DNA of 64,000 bases, from positions 16,802,001 to 16,866,000 of the forward strand of contig JBHGNT010000011.1 in assembly GCA_043228905.1 (NCBI GenBank), read 5' to 3'. The DNA comes from Azolla caroliniana. Lineage: Eukaryota; Polypodiophyta. The position numbers and the translations under genes are program-made. The notes below the pieces were generated by a model. It was given only the letters and a program-made list of their open reading frames with translations. It made no database searches and was not told where the DNA came from. Positions 36,655 through 49,495 of this stretch are shown piece by piece; the stretch's first letter is position 1, and each line of letters opens with the position of its first letter.

Positions 36655-36970
36655 TGCATCTTATAAAGAGTGTTACACAATATGAAAAAGCCAAGAATTT
36701 TTTTCTTATCACGACAATTCATCTATACTGTTAAGTATTTCTTCTATAATTCATCCCATTTGTTGATGGACATCATAAAGAACGTTACACGATATGTGCA
36801 AACAACCATGGATTTACTTCTTATCATGATAATTCATCTATATTGTTAAGTATTCTTTCTTATCCCGAAAATTCATCCCATTTGTTGATGGACCTTATAA
36901 AGAATGTTACACAATATGTGCAAAAAGCCAAGGATTTACTTCTTATCATGAAAATTCATCTATAGTATTA
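36655..36970 (+). repeat. About 120-bp tandem repeat, three diverged copies
   Basis: Copies start near 36658, 36774 and 36894, each containing TTATAAAGA (or CATAAAGA), GTTACAC.ATATG, CTTATCA and AATTCATCTATA. Between them is CCCATTTGTTGATGGAC. Confidence 0.7.
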
Positions 36971-37478
36971 AGCGTAGATCAAACTCACCTATATGTATAT
37001 AATACCTACAAGCCCAAGGATAGAGCAAACTTATGAAATAGTTAAAAGTACAACTTTAGTATAATAAATTTCATAATGAAGATGGAATTTGGAAATTCTA
37101 CAACATTAGATGGAGAAACTCATTGCAACATTACTCCTTAACTATGGAATGCATAACTGATTTATTTATGGTCAATATGGGGTTGGGGGGGGGGGGGGTC
37201 CCATTTTGTCGATTCACTTTGTAAAAGCTTGTTACACGACATGTTCAAAATGTATATATATGGTACGGTACATGTTCAAACATCATCAATGTATGTATAT
37301 GTATTAAGTGTTAGAAGGTTAGATATTAAACATAGTGTGATTATATAGTTAGTTTGTAATTCGAAGATTTTAAGTATTAAGTATTAAGTGTAATTAGAGA
37401 GGCGCCATGGATATGTACATAACACATAGTGAGAGGTATATGTAATATGAGAGAGCTTATATAACTAACAAAATCAGA

Positions 37479-37523
37479 GACAGAGACAGAGACAGAGACA
37501 GTGACAGAGACAGAGACAGAGAC
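37479..37523 (+). repeat. GACAGA microsatellite in the helicase leader
   Basis: Hexamer GACAGA repeats with one GTGACA variant end seven bases before the helicase start codon at 37530, so the array probably lies in the 5' untranslated region. Confidence 0.85.
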
Positions 37524-37529
37524 TGGGCG

Positions 37530-40500
37530 ATGGGAGGAGGAGCAGGGGAGCTCCCTGTGACTTTATTTGCAGGTGAGATCGTGGCTCAGGTGAGGGAACA
37601 CCCTGTCGTGGTGATTATTGGCGAGACAGGATCCGGAAAGACCACTCAAATCTCCCAAATCCTTTACCGTGCCCACTTCGCACAGGCCGGTAGCATCGCC
37701 ATCACTCAGCCTCGCCGTGTTGCTGCTGTCACTGTCGCCCGGTCAGCTACTTTCCTCATCTCTCTTTTTTAGTTATGATGACCGGATAAATACTCCTTTT
37801 TTTCTAAAACCATTTGTCTCATGGGCCAATTTTGGCCTTAGAAGACGTTAATATATCTTTCTTTCTTTTATTGTTTGGCCCCCTCACCCCCTTTTTTCCC
37901 TTTATTCATCTCTTGTTTATTTTTTGTTCCTTCTTTGCTTCTGTGCCTCCACATGTGCATTGTGTCTGCCCTACCTTCATATGTCCGTCTTTAACGGCAA
38001 AAGGGGAAACATTTTCTTCTTTGTTAAGAGAAGCAACAAATGCGGATTTTTAGACACTCTTGGGCGTAAATTGTAATCTTGTAGGGTAATATTAGTCTAA
38101 TGAGAGCCATTGATGTCTCCTTAGAAAGCTAGAAATGGGAACTCGGCGAACAAGGTTTCCTTATAAAGTTTAAAATTTAACTTTCGATCAAGTTTTATTT
38201 GTATATTAGATGTTTCATGCATTCATTTGTATTTTTTATTAACTCAGAAAACAAATATTCATTCCCATTTCCAAGTCTGGAGCTCAATTCCTCAAAAACC
38301 CTTATTTACCAAGAGCCAGTGTATCCTATTGTACCTTACACATGATGGCTAATTCCATTCTTGTTTTATGGTAAAAGAGCTAGGAACAGTAGGGAATTGA
38401 CCTTTAATTTCTAGATGGTGGGATTGTACATAAATCATTGTTCTTTTGAAAAGTTCCTCAAAATCTTTCAATATTCGTGTAGACTATAGAATAGAGGCTG
38501 TAAAGGGTGACAGAAGAATGTAGCCTTGTTTTATGGTCACAGAGGTAGAACTGGAACAGTAGGGGTTTGTTCCTTGATGCTTGGATAGTTGTATTGTACA
38601 TACGGACTAATAATCATAACTTTTTTCATTCCTCAAAATCTTTCAATGCTCACGTAGATTCTAGAGGTCATAAAGGGTGGCGGGAATATTTTCCTGCATC
38701 TTTTTCTTGACTGAGATTCTCTTTCCTGGTGTTTGTGCAATTTCTTTGTTTCTAGTTTGTCTACTTCCGTGCTGTCTTGCCAATTATGACCTTCTCATAA
38801 TGGTGTTCGTTTGTGTGAAGAATGTTAACAGTTGTTTTTGCAGAAGAGTAGCATCAGAGTTGAATGTGAAGCTAGGAGAGGAGGTTGGTTATGCAATTAG
38901 ATTTGAAGATCGCACTTCAGATAAGACTCGTATCAAGTAATTTTCTACCCCATCCAATTTATAGTTTGTTAAATGAAAGCTCATCAACTTCCTTTCTCCT
39001 AGAATTATGTGTATGTCCTATTTTGGGTCAGAGTACATATCTATCTATATTATTATCAGTGCTACTTAAGGGACCCATCCCAAGACTATATAAAGTAATC
39101 TAACCCTTGTCAATGACGAAAGGCACGATTTTCCTAGCCATATTATTTGTTTCAAATCTCTGAGAGTTCCCAATGGTTACTGTCTAGGTATCTGACAGAT
39201 GGTTGTCTCCTTCGGGAATGCCTATCTGATGCAGAGCTTAAACAATATTCTGTAATCATTCTGGATGAAGCACATGAAAGAAGCCTTAATACGTAAGTTC
39301 TCTCCGTAACTGAAATATTAAATGGTAGAGAGTGCAGATCATATGCATACACAATTGTTATCAATTCATTCAAATTATAAAAACTCATCATGCAAAAAGC
39401 ACTCTGTGTAACATATAAATGGTAATATATATATATAAATTTGGTTATTGAATGGTATACATAAATTTGGTTTCTTAATAGGGACATATTACTTGGTTTG
39501 CTCAAACGCTTAGCAGGGAGAAAATCTCCTAGCTTGAAAATTATCATCACATCTGCAACATTGGATGGAGAAAAATTCTCGCAGTTCTTTTCTGGATGTC
39601 CAGTAATGAACATTCCAGGGAAGTTATTTCCTGTCGAGATTCTGTATAGCACAGAACAGCCCATCAATTATCTTGAATCCGCCGTTCAAACAGTTCTTGG
39701 TAATAATCTGACAAACCAGATTCATATTTTTCTGCGGTAAGTTGCATCAGACTTTTAACAATTGCTTTCGAGCATACAGAAGTACATACGCGGGAGGGAC
39801 CTGGTGATATTTTGCTGTTTTTGACAGGACAGGTACTGTTAGAATCCATTGAGTGCTGCATGATCAATGATTCCTCTTGCTGCAATTTGTGCATAAATAT
39901 CTTTCATAAAAAGATGCAAGTGTTTTTTGGTTAAGAAAGAATATTCTTTAAAGGATACTCCAAAATATAGACGTGGATAGATTCTAGATATAGCAAGCAT
40001 ACCTTGGACGAGTATTATTAAATCGTCTCGTTTCCAATTAACCATTATGAAATGCTCGTAATGTGAAAACTATATGGTGGATGAGCCAGTGTTAAATAGA
40101 TTAGTTTGTTTAATCTTTTGAAGATTTACAACTAAATTTATAATATATATAGTGGACACACATTCAGATGATTTTTGGAATATCAAGGCTTTTTTGTCTG
40201 TTCTGTTTGTTTTTGTTTCATTGTTTCTTTTTCCTGTGTGCTGCTATCTTCCTTGTAAAATAGCTGCTGATCTGTATGTTCTAAAAAGCAAATATTTTCA
40301 CAGGAAGAGATTGAAAAAGCAATCTCAAGAATTGAAGAGAGAATAAAGCTTCTCGAGGAGGGTTCTTGTATGGATGCTATCATACTGCCACTCCATGCAT
40401 CCCTTCCACCTGAATTACAGGTAACCAGTTTGATATGATCTTTTTCTTTTGGGTTTGCACTATATTCCCACATAACATGGTCATGGTTTCTTTCTCTTTG

Positions 40501-43500
40501 TGTGTGACCGAGTTTGTAGAAATGCTTTAACCTAATCCATCATTTTCCAAATTTTAACCTCATAAAATCGGTGAACTTTATTCATTTTATAATAAACTAT
40601 TGACATGTTCAAGACACCCATGATTGGTAACCTATAGATCAAGTAGGAGTGATTGTGTGTTGGATTAATTGTTGTCTTATATTCATCATATCGACTTTTT
40701 TAAATCTTTACAACAGGTTCGTGTCTTCGCACCAAGTGATCCCTCTTGTAGGCGCATTATTGTTGCAACCAATATTGCAGAAACATCACTGACAGTAGAT
40801 GGAGTCGTGTAAGCAATTTTCTTTGAAGTGATTGGCGTTTTCTAATCCGTGATTTATCAATTAACAATTCGATAACTTAGTTACGTTCAAAATGAATTCA
40901 AATAATATTTCATGAGAAAAAGTTATGAACAAACAGGTGTGCTCCCTCATTTCTTTTTTTCCTGTCCCCAAGATTAAGCTTTGAGAATCCTGTCCCCAAG
41001 GTCAGGCTCTGAGAATCTGATTCTTTTGCAGATATGTTATTGATCCAGGTGTTGTAAAACAACGACAATACTCTCCTTCTACAGGCATGTACTCCCTTGT
41101 CGTCGTGCAAATTAGCAGGTTTGATAATGTGTGACATTCATGCTTGTCTGCTGTTTGTTTCCAATTTTGTTAAGAGTGATTTATATACACATAAATAGTA
41201 GGCTCATGGACTCATTTCTTGTGTGATAGGGTACAAGCTATACAAAGAGCTGGTCGAGCTGGACGTACACGGCCTGGGAAATGTTTTAGGCTATACACTG
41301 AAGATGTCTATCGAAATGAATTTCCTGCAATAACTGTCCCAGAAATTCAACGGTCATCATTAACTGGCGCTGTTCTTCATTTGAAATCTTTGGATCTTGC
41401 TGTGAATGTGCTTGATTTTGAATTTCTTGACCAACCATCACGTAGGGTGATATAATCTGTATCAAGGAATGTTGGCTTTGCCATTATTTGTGGCGATCAT
41501 TTCATATATTTTTCTGCATATTTTCCCTTTTGCATTAGGTGACTGCTTGGAGGATGCATTGCAGCAGCTGTACATTCTAGATGCGATAGATGAAGATGGA
41601 TCCATCACCTCATTGGGAAAAAGGATGTCTGGTACACATGCCTTAGCTTGTTTTACTATTATTACACTTGGGCTAATGAATTGTTTATTTTCTTGCAATA
41701 CTGTTAAGAAAATCCTGAACAAACAGTATCTGCTTTTCTCAGAGTTTCCCCTTGATCCCTCTCTCGCAAGAGTTCTCCTTGCAGCAGAAGATGCCGGCTG
41801 CTTGGATCAAGCTTTAACAATAGCATCTATGCTGTCATGTGAATCCATCTTTTCTTCCTTTATAAAGTAAGTCTTATTCTTTGAATTCATGGAAATGTCT
41901 TTTCAGTTTTCTTCCTTTACAAGGTAAGTCTTACTCATTTGCTTCGCAACATGTAGTCATCAACAGATACCTTGGTACTTCACCAAGTGCAATAAATTAC
42001 ACCTCGACTTCTTTATAGCAGTACATTAAAAGGTGCTTGCCTGATTTACTTTCATGTGTTTGGGTATCAAAGCCTTTTTGGGTTTGCTATTTTTATGGTG
42101 AAATTTATAGCATAAGAAGATATAAACGCAAACTTTGGCACCTGTGAAACCTCTGATGAGGCTGTGCATGATGTCATTAACCTTTCATCCCTTTGTACTG
42201 TTCAACAGAGGTGCAGATTGCGCAAATAGCTCTCTGTTTGTATCCATGCTTTCATAGTTTTCGACAAACAACCACAAGCATTTTTTTTTGTCTCTATCGG
42301 CCATCTGTGCTCAAAACTATTGGTTTGGTCTCATGAAGTTAAGGGTCTGTCAATTTGGTGCGCATGCAAATTTTTGTAGCAAAGTGATACTTTTGCTAAT
42401 GAGCCGGTGGAACTTCGTACTTATATCCTTAGAAATTATACCCCATAACCACATCCAATCGTTTTTTGGTATGCATTACTGTAGTTGTTTATGGAATCTT
42501 ATTTTTAATGGGTAGTCATTTATATTCATGTCTATTTATTTGTTTGTTTGTTTTTGCTAAAATGAGTTCTGTTTTCCTTATATAGCATGATCCATTTACT
42601 TGCCCCCAGAACCAAGTATTTTATAGCTTAAATGACTTGATTGTTTCACGAATAGAATGAAATATATTCTAATTGCGTATAGTTTTACAATGTATGTGAT
42701 GATGAAATAATTAGACTTAATTGTGGGTTTTGTTGTATGAAACCTACAAGAAGTTAACTTAATTTTGTTGACAGTAACAAGAATACATCCAAGAAAAGAG
42801 AGCTTGAGTATAAGAATTTGCCAGATGGCAAGGGCCTAGGTGATCACATTCAACTGCTCCAAATTTATGAACAATGGTGTCATGTCGGATATGATTTTGA
42901 ATGGTGTGAACAACATGGCTTGCAGGTACTAATCTAGCCAGACCTCGACTCTTTATAAATGGTTCATCTACTTCTTGTAAAATAAACCATTTCTATATCT
43001 CATGGTTGAAAGCTTGGATCAGGCAAGGTCAATGATATTTGCAAAGGAAGTTAGAAAGCAACTTAGTGCAATTATGCAGGACAAACTTAAAGGTAAGCTA
43101 AACAAAGCGTTAATAACATTTCATGAAGAATACATGACATGGTTAAGGAGAAAGAAAGAAAATAACATATATCAAAGGGATAACATCCGAAAATCTTGTC
43201 TCATCACGGAAAAGAACAAAGGAAACGAGCAGAAACTGTCTAAGACACATTTCAAACTGAAAGAGAGACCATTCAGAATCCCTAGCAGTTTGGTTCCACC
43301 TTGGTTTTCTCTCACCTCTTCTTTAAAGCCTAAAACCATTTCAAATGAAGCTGAAACTTCAAAAAGTTATCAAATTCAGCATTGAGTTGAGCCTGATATT
43401 TGTTTCAGAAGTCTCTGCAAATTACTCAAGAAGCTCCACTTGCATATCACATATATGTAATTTATCTAGTGCTTATATTTTGGCCTATTTTAGGAAACAA

Positions 43501-45624
43501 TTCCGAAACGAAACTATAAAACTTGCAAAAGCAGGAAACGTTTCCTGTGACACTGGTACTATGGATGCTTTCAAGAATCTAATTAAGTGGAGAGGCCATG
43601 GTTAAGTGAATGCCTGTGCGCAGAACAAATTGCTATTGTCCGAGAGTCAATCCATGGCAATCTGGTTGGATTTTTATGATCAGCTCCCTACTGTTGCTGT
43701 GCTTGGCTACATTGTCATATGAATTGCACTAAGAGGCTGTAGACCTTGGTGCTGAAAAAAGCTACGAGTCCTTTGCTGATGTGCATGTGTGGTGGCTCTA
43801 ATTTTTTTCAATACTTCCTCTCACTTGCCTCCGAAATTATTGGGACTGCTTTGCTCTTAATGCAAACTATCTCATGAGACATTGATGGTTTCTCTGTATC
43901 ATATTCAAATATTGGAAAATATGTCCATTTTCAAATAAAGCTTTGATCGGGATATTATGTTTTTGGATCTGAGTCAGCCTCTATAGTTTGCTGAAATTGG
44001 TAGGTTGTGTTATACGCCTATGATCTCACTATTTCAAGGCCAAGAATTTCCGATTCTTTCTCCATGCTTGGTTGCGTCATTCATATCCCTTTTGTGTCAG
44101 GTATAGAATAAGTGCATCACCATACTCACTGGCCAGAGTAGTTTTGCAACACTTTTCCCTCTTGTTTCAAGCATCTTAACTTAGCTGTTGAAGATTGAAG
44201 ACAATTGTGTCTTCTTCTATTCAGGATACAATGTGCCTGATTTTTAAACCTTGAACCAGTAAAAAATTGCTTGGCTTTCTATGATTTTGGATAATGTAGA
44301 TTACCAATCAAGGATCCGCTCACACTATCCATTTTAGATTCTTAGATGCTACTAGAATTTAAGTTCATTGGAAACTCTCAGTTTATCTGGTGGGAAGTGA
44401 GCATTCTTGGAGCTCTACTCTACTAGGGATAACTCAATATGTTATTGATAAAGCTCTTCCATCCAACTCAGATTATTTACTTGCATGCTGTGATGTTGGC
44501 TCTCTTTGTGAGGTCAAGGTTTTTAGTCTGGTTAATGGTCTTTTGCCTATAGACATTTCAGTTGTATAATCCAACTTTGACAAATGTCCCGACAATAGTC
44601 TTGTACATATTATGGTGGATATCTTGGCTAGTCTTGACATCTAAAATTTAGAATTAACATCAAATAATTTAGACTTGATGTTAAATAATTTAGAATTAGC
44701 ATAAAATAATTTACACATATGATAAAGCTATGCAGACACCTTTTATAGAAGATTCAGCTATGGTGCAACACTATTTGTAATTAAGACTAAATGAATGATG
44801 CGATGTTTCTGTGTGGTTGCTAGTTAATAAATTATGTTGTCCTTTCAGGGTCCAAGCAATCTAGATCAAAAGATCCTAATATGCTTGCACTAAGAAAAAG
44901 CATCTGCATAGGGTTTGCAAACCGCTTAGCACAACGCATGCCAAGACATAATGGTTACAGAACAATAGGGATGAAATCACAGTTGGTCCAGGTTAGTAAC
45001 ATTATGAAAAGCTTAGGACGTTTATTTTCTAATAGAATCATGGACAATAGGAAGAGTAACGCCATTTGTTTCATTTGGCACATTTTTCTGTTTTATAAAT
45101 TGAATCGGATAAATTACAAATGTTGCTTGGGAAAATTTATCAGGTACATCCTTCTGCAAGCTCAATGGAGGCAGATGATGATGGGCTTTTACCAGAATGG
45201 GTAGTCTACAATGAACTCGTGAACACAGGGCGACCTTATATCAAACATGTGTGTGCCGTTGAAGGTGTATGGTGTCAACCTGCTTTAGTTAAATTCAACA
45301 AAATCTCTCTTGAAAAGCTGAGGTATATTTCACGTAGGCTTGTTTCTGAAAAAAGAAAAGAAAAAGAAAAATGAAACTATATATAGTGTGTGTTCGTCTT
45401 CAGAGAGAGAGAGAGACTGTTTGTGATATTGAATAAAAGAGTTTTGACTTCATTTCTTTTGAAACAGTGGATGTAAATCAGGTGCAGCCCTGTTATCTGA
45501 GAATACAGTTAGTGAAAAGAAAGTTAATCTTTCTGAATCTAAGACTGTGAGTGTTCAGAATGACATAGTTGCAGCTGCCCGAGAGCGGTTTCTCCTTAGG
45601 AAACAGTCTAAGGTTCACAAATGA
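37530..45624 (+). CDS. RID1: DEAH-box RNA helicase, RID1/DEAH4-type (PRP22-like)
   Basis: Sixteen exons: 37530-37741, 38844-38936, 39188-39292, 39482-39699, 39780-39832, 40304-40420, 40717-40808, 41032-41118, 41230-41441, 41539-41631, 41743-41866, 42775-42925, 43023-43092, 44849-44991, 45144-45322, 45468-45624. They join in frame to 701 residues, close to the length I recall for Arabidopsis RID1. Motifs: Walker [10 protein letters not shown] (31-39), [12 protein letters not shown] at 128-131, SAT at 161-163, [18 protein letters not shown], and QRAGRAGR (331-338). The winged-helix/ratchet section and OB-fold follow, ending [15 protein letters not shown] helicases of this group unwind RNA in pre-mRNA splicing; RID1 mutants affect splicing and root meristem initiation. 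Unlike most splicing DEAH helicases it lacks a long N-terminal extension, as RID1 does. Intron 1 (1.1 kb) and intron 13 (1.75 kb) are the longest. No broken motif seen. Confidence 0.95.
37824..37868 (+). repeat. Dispersed repeat, copy 2 (helicase intron 1)
   Basis: The partner of 6001-6045, beginning GGCCAATTTTGGCC, with one substitution in about 42 bases. It lies inside intron 1 of the helicase gene, about 80 bp after the donor. Confidence 0.7.
43093..44848 (+). other. Intron 13 of the helicase gene with an extended open frame
   Basis: The reading frame of exon 13 continues open past its donor at 43093 for almost 100 codons, to a stop near 43385, rich in Lys, Glu and Ser. Retention of this intron would therefore give a truncated protein with a long foreign tail. 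A second open piece at 43345-43605 is unassigned. The spliced product matches the family, so the intron call stands. Confidence 0.5.
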
Positions 45625-46820
45625 CTTCATTATGAAAACATCAAACATATTCATCATGTTGTCAAGATGCCATTTGCATGTATCTTATTGCAGAGATATC
45701 AGTCTTTTTTACCTGGAGATTAGAACTTCACAACATTTGACCATTCTCTGTAAACATTAAAACAAAGTGTGGCTATAAACATTTTTTGTATAGAGAGTCA
45801 GAAGAGGTGTGGTGTCAGTGTATATGCCCACCTCAAAAGATGTATGGAACCAAAACCGATGCACCCAATGAGGAAAGAGCTAAACTTGTATAGATAAACC
45901 CATACACTCATAACGAGAAGTTGCACTGTTTATAGAATGATTACAATTAGTTGCACTATGTTAAATCAGATGAGCATTAGTTTCTTTGATCAATATTTAT
46001 TATTTACCTCTTTGTAATCTTGGTTCCGGTTCCGGTACATGTTATGTAAAATGTGTAGCTATTATAAATGAGTGTTTGTGTATGAATGATCATCCCTGTA
46101 ACAGCCAATATTATAAAGATTCAAGTAAAAGATTACATGGAGCACAAAATTCAATCGAGCCCCCCTTTTATGGACTATCATAAGCATACTTTGTCATTAG
46201 GTAGTGCTCTTCAAATAGGTCAATTAGGTTGTACTTTTCAAATTGGTGGACATATTTGGGCATCATTGAGTGTTTCTTTTCAAATAGGTGGATGGAGAGT
46301 CTTAGGCACTGTTTATTCCATGTGTGTAGCTTGTATTGATGTGAGAATTTTGAACAATGATATGTACATGTTAAACTACACAACCACAAGGCTTTTATTA
46401 GCTTGCTAACAATGTTTCGATCACAAGTATATCTGGCAAAAATTAAGGTACACGAAACTTGAAAATATTACAACAGCGTTTAAATCTGAGCAGTAAGCAG
46501 CTATATTTTTGTATACATTGAGGTACAAAAACATGATGCTCAACATGTTGCATCATCTGTATTGTAGTTAAACACCCATCTAAGTTGTGAAGACAAGATT
46601 GAAAAATATTGCAACTTGGAAGGGCTGATGCTATAGAAGCACTCGTGTTTTTCAAATGAAACGTTCAAATTCACAAATGTGTAAAGCAAAAAAAATCAAA
46701 TTCATAAATGTACCCCCAATTCGTGTATCAAGTTGGTTTGGTCTATAAAATAAAATGCATTCATGCACCATGAAATAATGAAAAGAAAGAATCACATCTC
46801 CTAGAGCATCAAAATTAAAT
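45625..46820. other. Space between the convergent helicase and membrane-anchor genes
   Basis: 3' untranslated sequence of the helicase followed by AT-rich DNA. A local pair of short repeats (TTTTCAAAT.GGT.GA near 46207-46290) is visible. No gene supported. Confidence 0.5.
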
Positions 46821-47476
46821 TGATTAATTAATGAGCTAACGTGAAGATGAATGTGCTACATGTTAAAGAGCGCCCCAAAATCATATTTTCACTAAATCAT
46901 TGTTTTTGATAAGTATTTAAAAGTAATGCAAATATATAAAAATGCCACTTCACCACCATACGTTTCACCTGGAAGTACAGCAATTGCCAACATCATGCAA
47001 GATGCCACATTCTTGTCCATAAATACTTGTTGCTTCTTTTGAGTAAAACATTTTCTCCATGGATGAAAATATCAATCTGGCAAATTCTGTCATCTCACAA
47101 TCTGGAAGTTTCTGCCATCTCATCAATAATTTGCACTGACAAAATCACATCCTTTCGAAGTGATATTCAAAATGTTGATTAATGATTCAGACTGAAGATG
47201 AATAGGCAACATTCGACAAGAGCTGTTCCAAGATTAAAATTTCACTTAATCATATCATTTTTTTCAAGTATTTAACAAGTTGTGCCGATGAGTTCACTTC
47301 ACCACCACAAGTTTCACCAAAACGCTGGAAGTACAGCAACTGCAAGTATCATGCAAGATGCCACTGTCTTGTTCATAATGCTTGTTACTTCTGAATATAA
47401 TGTTCTTTCTATAGATGAAAATATCGAACTCATCATCACAAAATCATACCATTTGGAAGGGATATTCATAATGTTG
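46821..47476 (-). pseudogene. Two decayed tandem copies of the terminal exon of the upstream gene
   Basis: Units at about 46821-47175 and 47176-47476 repeat the block that includes the functional last exon and its 3' flank (about 47477-47835). All three share CATGCAAGATGCCAC, AGATGAA.AT, and GATATTCA.AATGTTGAT at their borders. The middle copy still reads KTVASCM.LAVAVL on the minus strand but has lost about 15 codons before it and ends early. The outer copy has stops within a few codons of its start. Neither could replace the functional exon. Confidence 0.8.
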
Positions 47477-47610
47477 ATTAATGAGTCAGCCTCAAGATGA
47501 ATATGCTACGTTTGACTAGAGCTGTTCCAAAATTAAAATTTCATTTAATCATTGTTTTTTTCACAAATATTTACAAGTTGTGACGCAGCCATATACAAAA
47601 ATTGTTTGGT

Positions 47611-49495
47611 TCACTTCACAACACGTTTCACTAACACTACTAGAAGTACAGCAACTGCAAGCATCATGCAAGATGCCACTGTCTTGTCCATAGTGCTTGT
47701 TGCCTCTTTTGAGTAGAATGTTGTTTCTATGAATGAAAATACCGAACTGGCAATCTCTGCCACCTTGTTGATAATGTGGATTACCCTTTCACTGACAAAA
47801 TCACACACTCTCGAAGTGATATTCATAATGTTGATCTCACCCAGGTCATCCTTCGATGGAACAGATTCCTTTTGGCCATCCACATCTACATGAAAATCCC
47901 AAAATATGAAACACAATATAATCTCCTTGTAAATAATAGCATATATTCGCTGCACTTTATATTTAACCCCCTTGTTCACATATGTTTGCTTTATATCTGA
48001 AATAATCCTCAAAATCCTAGAATGGGTTTAGGGTTTAGGGCTAAACCCTAAACCCATTGTCTTGCAAACCATAGGTTGAGATTTGATTCTTCAATTCTCA
48101 CAAATGGCACTAGATAAAACGTAAGTAAAAAGGAATTGAATCATACCATCTCCATCTTGTAGGCTTTGCGTGAGTTCCATGACTTTCTCATTGCTCAAAA
48201 CAGCTTTCCAGACGGTTGGATCACGTGCCAATGACTTCACTGCATCCTGTGGCAATAAATTCTTTACTTAGACAGAGGTAACTAATGCAAAAATTCTCCA
48301 TAAGTTGAAATTTGTAAGACTTAATCAGGTGTTTTCTTTGCAAGAGCAATTAATGGATGGCTAAATTCGTGAGTTACTCATCAATCAATAAAATTGAGTA
48401 ACAAAAATTCAATAATGTGAGCTCAAAAAACTCCATAAAGTACTCAGGAAAATATTTCCAAGGATGGTTGATAAACACAATTGGAACAAAGAACTTCAGA
48501 ACTCTTCCATAATTAGATATTGTAAAATAAATTATAAAAAACGTATTTGTTGAAAAACGTTATCAATGGATATATTGGATAGGCAATGATGGATCCAATA
48601 ATACAGATTTAGAACTCTATAGAGATTTTTGATGGTACAACATTTATTAGGAAAAACAATGTTTGAAAGGATGATGGATGGGGAATGGAATCAAACCTGA
48701 ACCTTTGGATTAGTTTGCAAAAGATGGAATGCCTGGTAAACAGAGTTGCTACTGCCAGTAAGCAATCCAAGGCAGATTGGTAACGAAGAAGAAAGAGATG
48801 CATCTACTACCTTCTTTTCTTCAATAACCATTGGAACTGGGCAAGGAACCAATTCTCTCTTTTCTTCTTCACTTTCAATAAGTCTCAGTGTATGGTTGCC
48901 TTCAACAAGTGAAGAAGGTGCAGGTATAGAACTGCATCAAAACAGAGTAGTATTTTATCCTGGGTTTTCAGTGTCATCCTAACCTACCATTCATAATGTA
49001 TATGTATATGCATGTGTATGTATGCGTGTATGTATACATTTGCGTGCACACACACACACACACACACATGCACACATGTAACTTGTGTTTGTGTGTATTT
49101 GCCTTATAACATTGTTCAAGGATAGATACTCACACATGAAGTGCAACACAGAGGTCTTTTGTGGCTTCTTCAACCTCCTCCTCGGACGGTGGGCGCACAA
49201 ATTCAAATTGGTTATTATTATTATTATTCAATGGTCCATTCCAATCCTCCTCAACTGGATACTCCCAATCCTCCATCTCGAAACATTGCGCATGGTCACT
49301 AGAAGGCTTCTTAGAGGAGCTGATTTCCAACACATCTTTAAGAGGCAAATTCAAAGAAGGTTTTGCTTCTGGAAGGTCTATTGAAGGGGCATGGCAAAAC
49401 CCGACTGATGCCTTTGTTATTGTTGATTGCCCCACCATCGCTGCTGTTGCTGCTCCCATCAGTCTTGTCATGCCTCCAATCACACCTCCTCCCAT
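47611..49495 (-). CDS. Uncharacterised plant protein with acidic middle and C-terminal membrane anchor
   Basis: Exons (minus): 49495-49134, 48931-48697, 48246-48147, 47885-47611, joining in frame to 323 residues. The start MGGGVIGGMTRLMGAA is glycine-rich with alternating small residues; an acidic, tryptophan-bearing part follows (EDWEYPVEEDWNGP), then an Asn run and RPPSEEEVEEATKDL. The section AFHLLQTNPKVQ / DAVKSLARDPTVWKAVL matches a block I recall in uncharacterised plant proteins (LLQ..P.VQ..V.SLA.D..VW.AV). The last exon carries two amphipathic or hydrophobic stretches and ends with a membrane-spanning segment (TVASCMMLAVAVLLVVL) followed by a short basic tail, as in tail-anchored proteins. 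Function unknown. A leader intron is likely, from a donor near 50845 to an acceptor near 49505. Confidence 0.75.
48021..48058. repeat. Palindrome of plant telomere-type repeats
   Basis: An 18-bp arm AATGGGTTTAGGGTTTAG, two bases (GG), then its exact reverse complement. Each arm holds two GGGTTTA units, the plant telomere repeat. It lies in intron 3 of the membrane-anchor gene. Perfect arms suggest a recent origin or a maintained structure. Confidence 0.9.

Larger units (their letters stand above)
32361..37470. other. Repeat-rich intergenic region, no firm gene
   Basis: About 5 kb between the cysteine oxidase and the helicase. Contents recognised: several tandem repeats and SINE-like pieces (listed separately), poly-C and poly-G runs, AT dinucleotide runs near 33030-33062 and 34010-34030, and a possible small TATA-led unit at 35198-35867. 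A further duplicated unit of about 120 bp (around ATACTCTTTGGCACAT) lies at about 36129-36300. Confidence 0.55.

Noticed and set aside
39700-39740. Longer exon 4 of the helicase up to a donor near 39736
   Set aside because: It would break the match to the family (the S..V.T.L.VHTRE.PGDIL section); the donor at 39700 gives the conserved sequence in frame.
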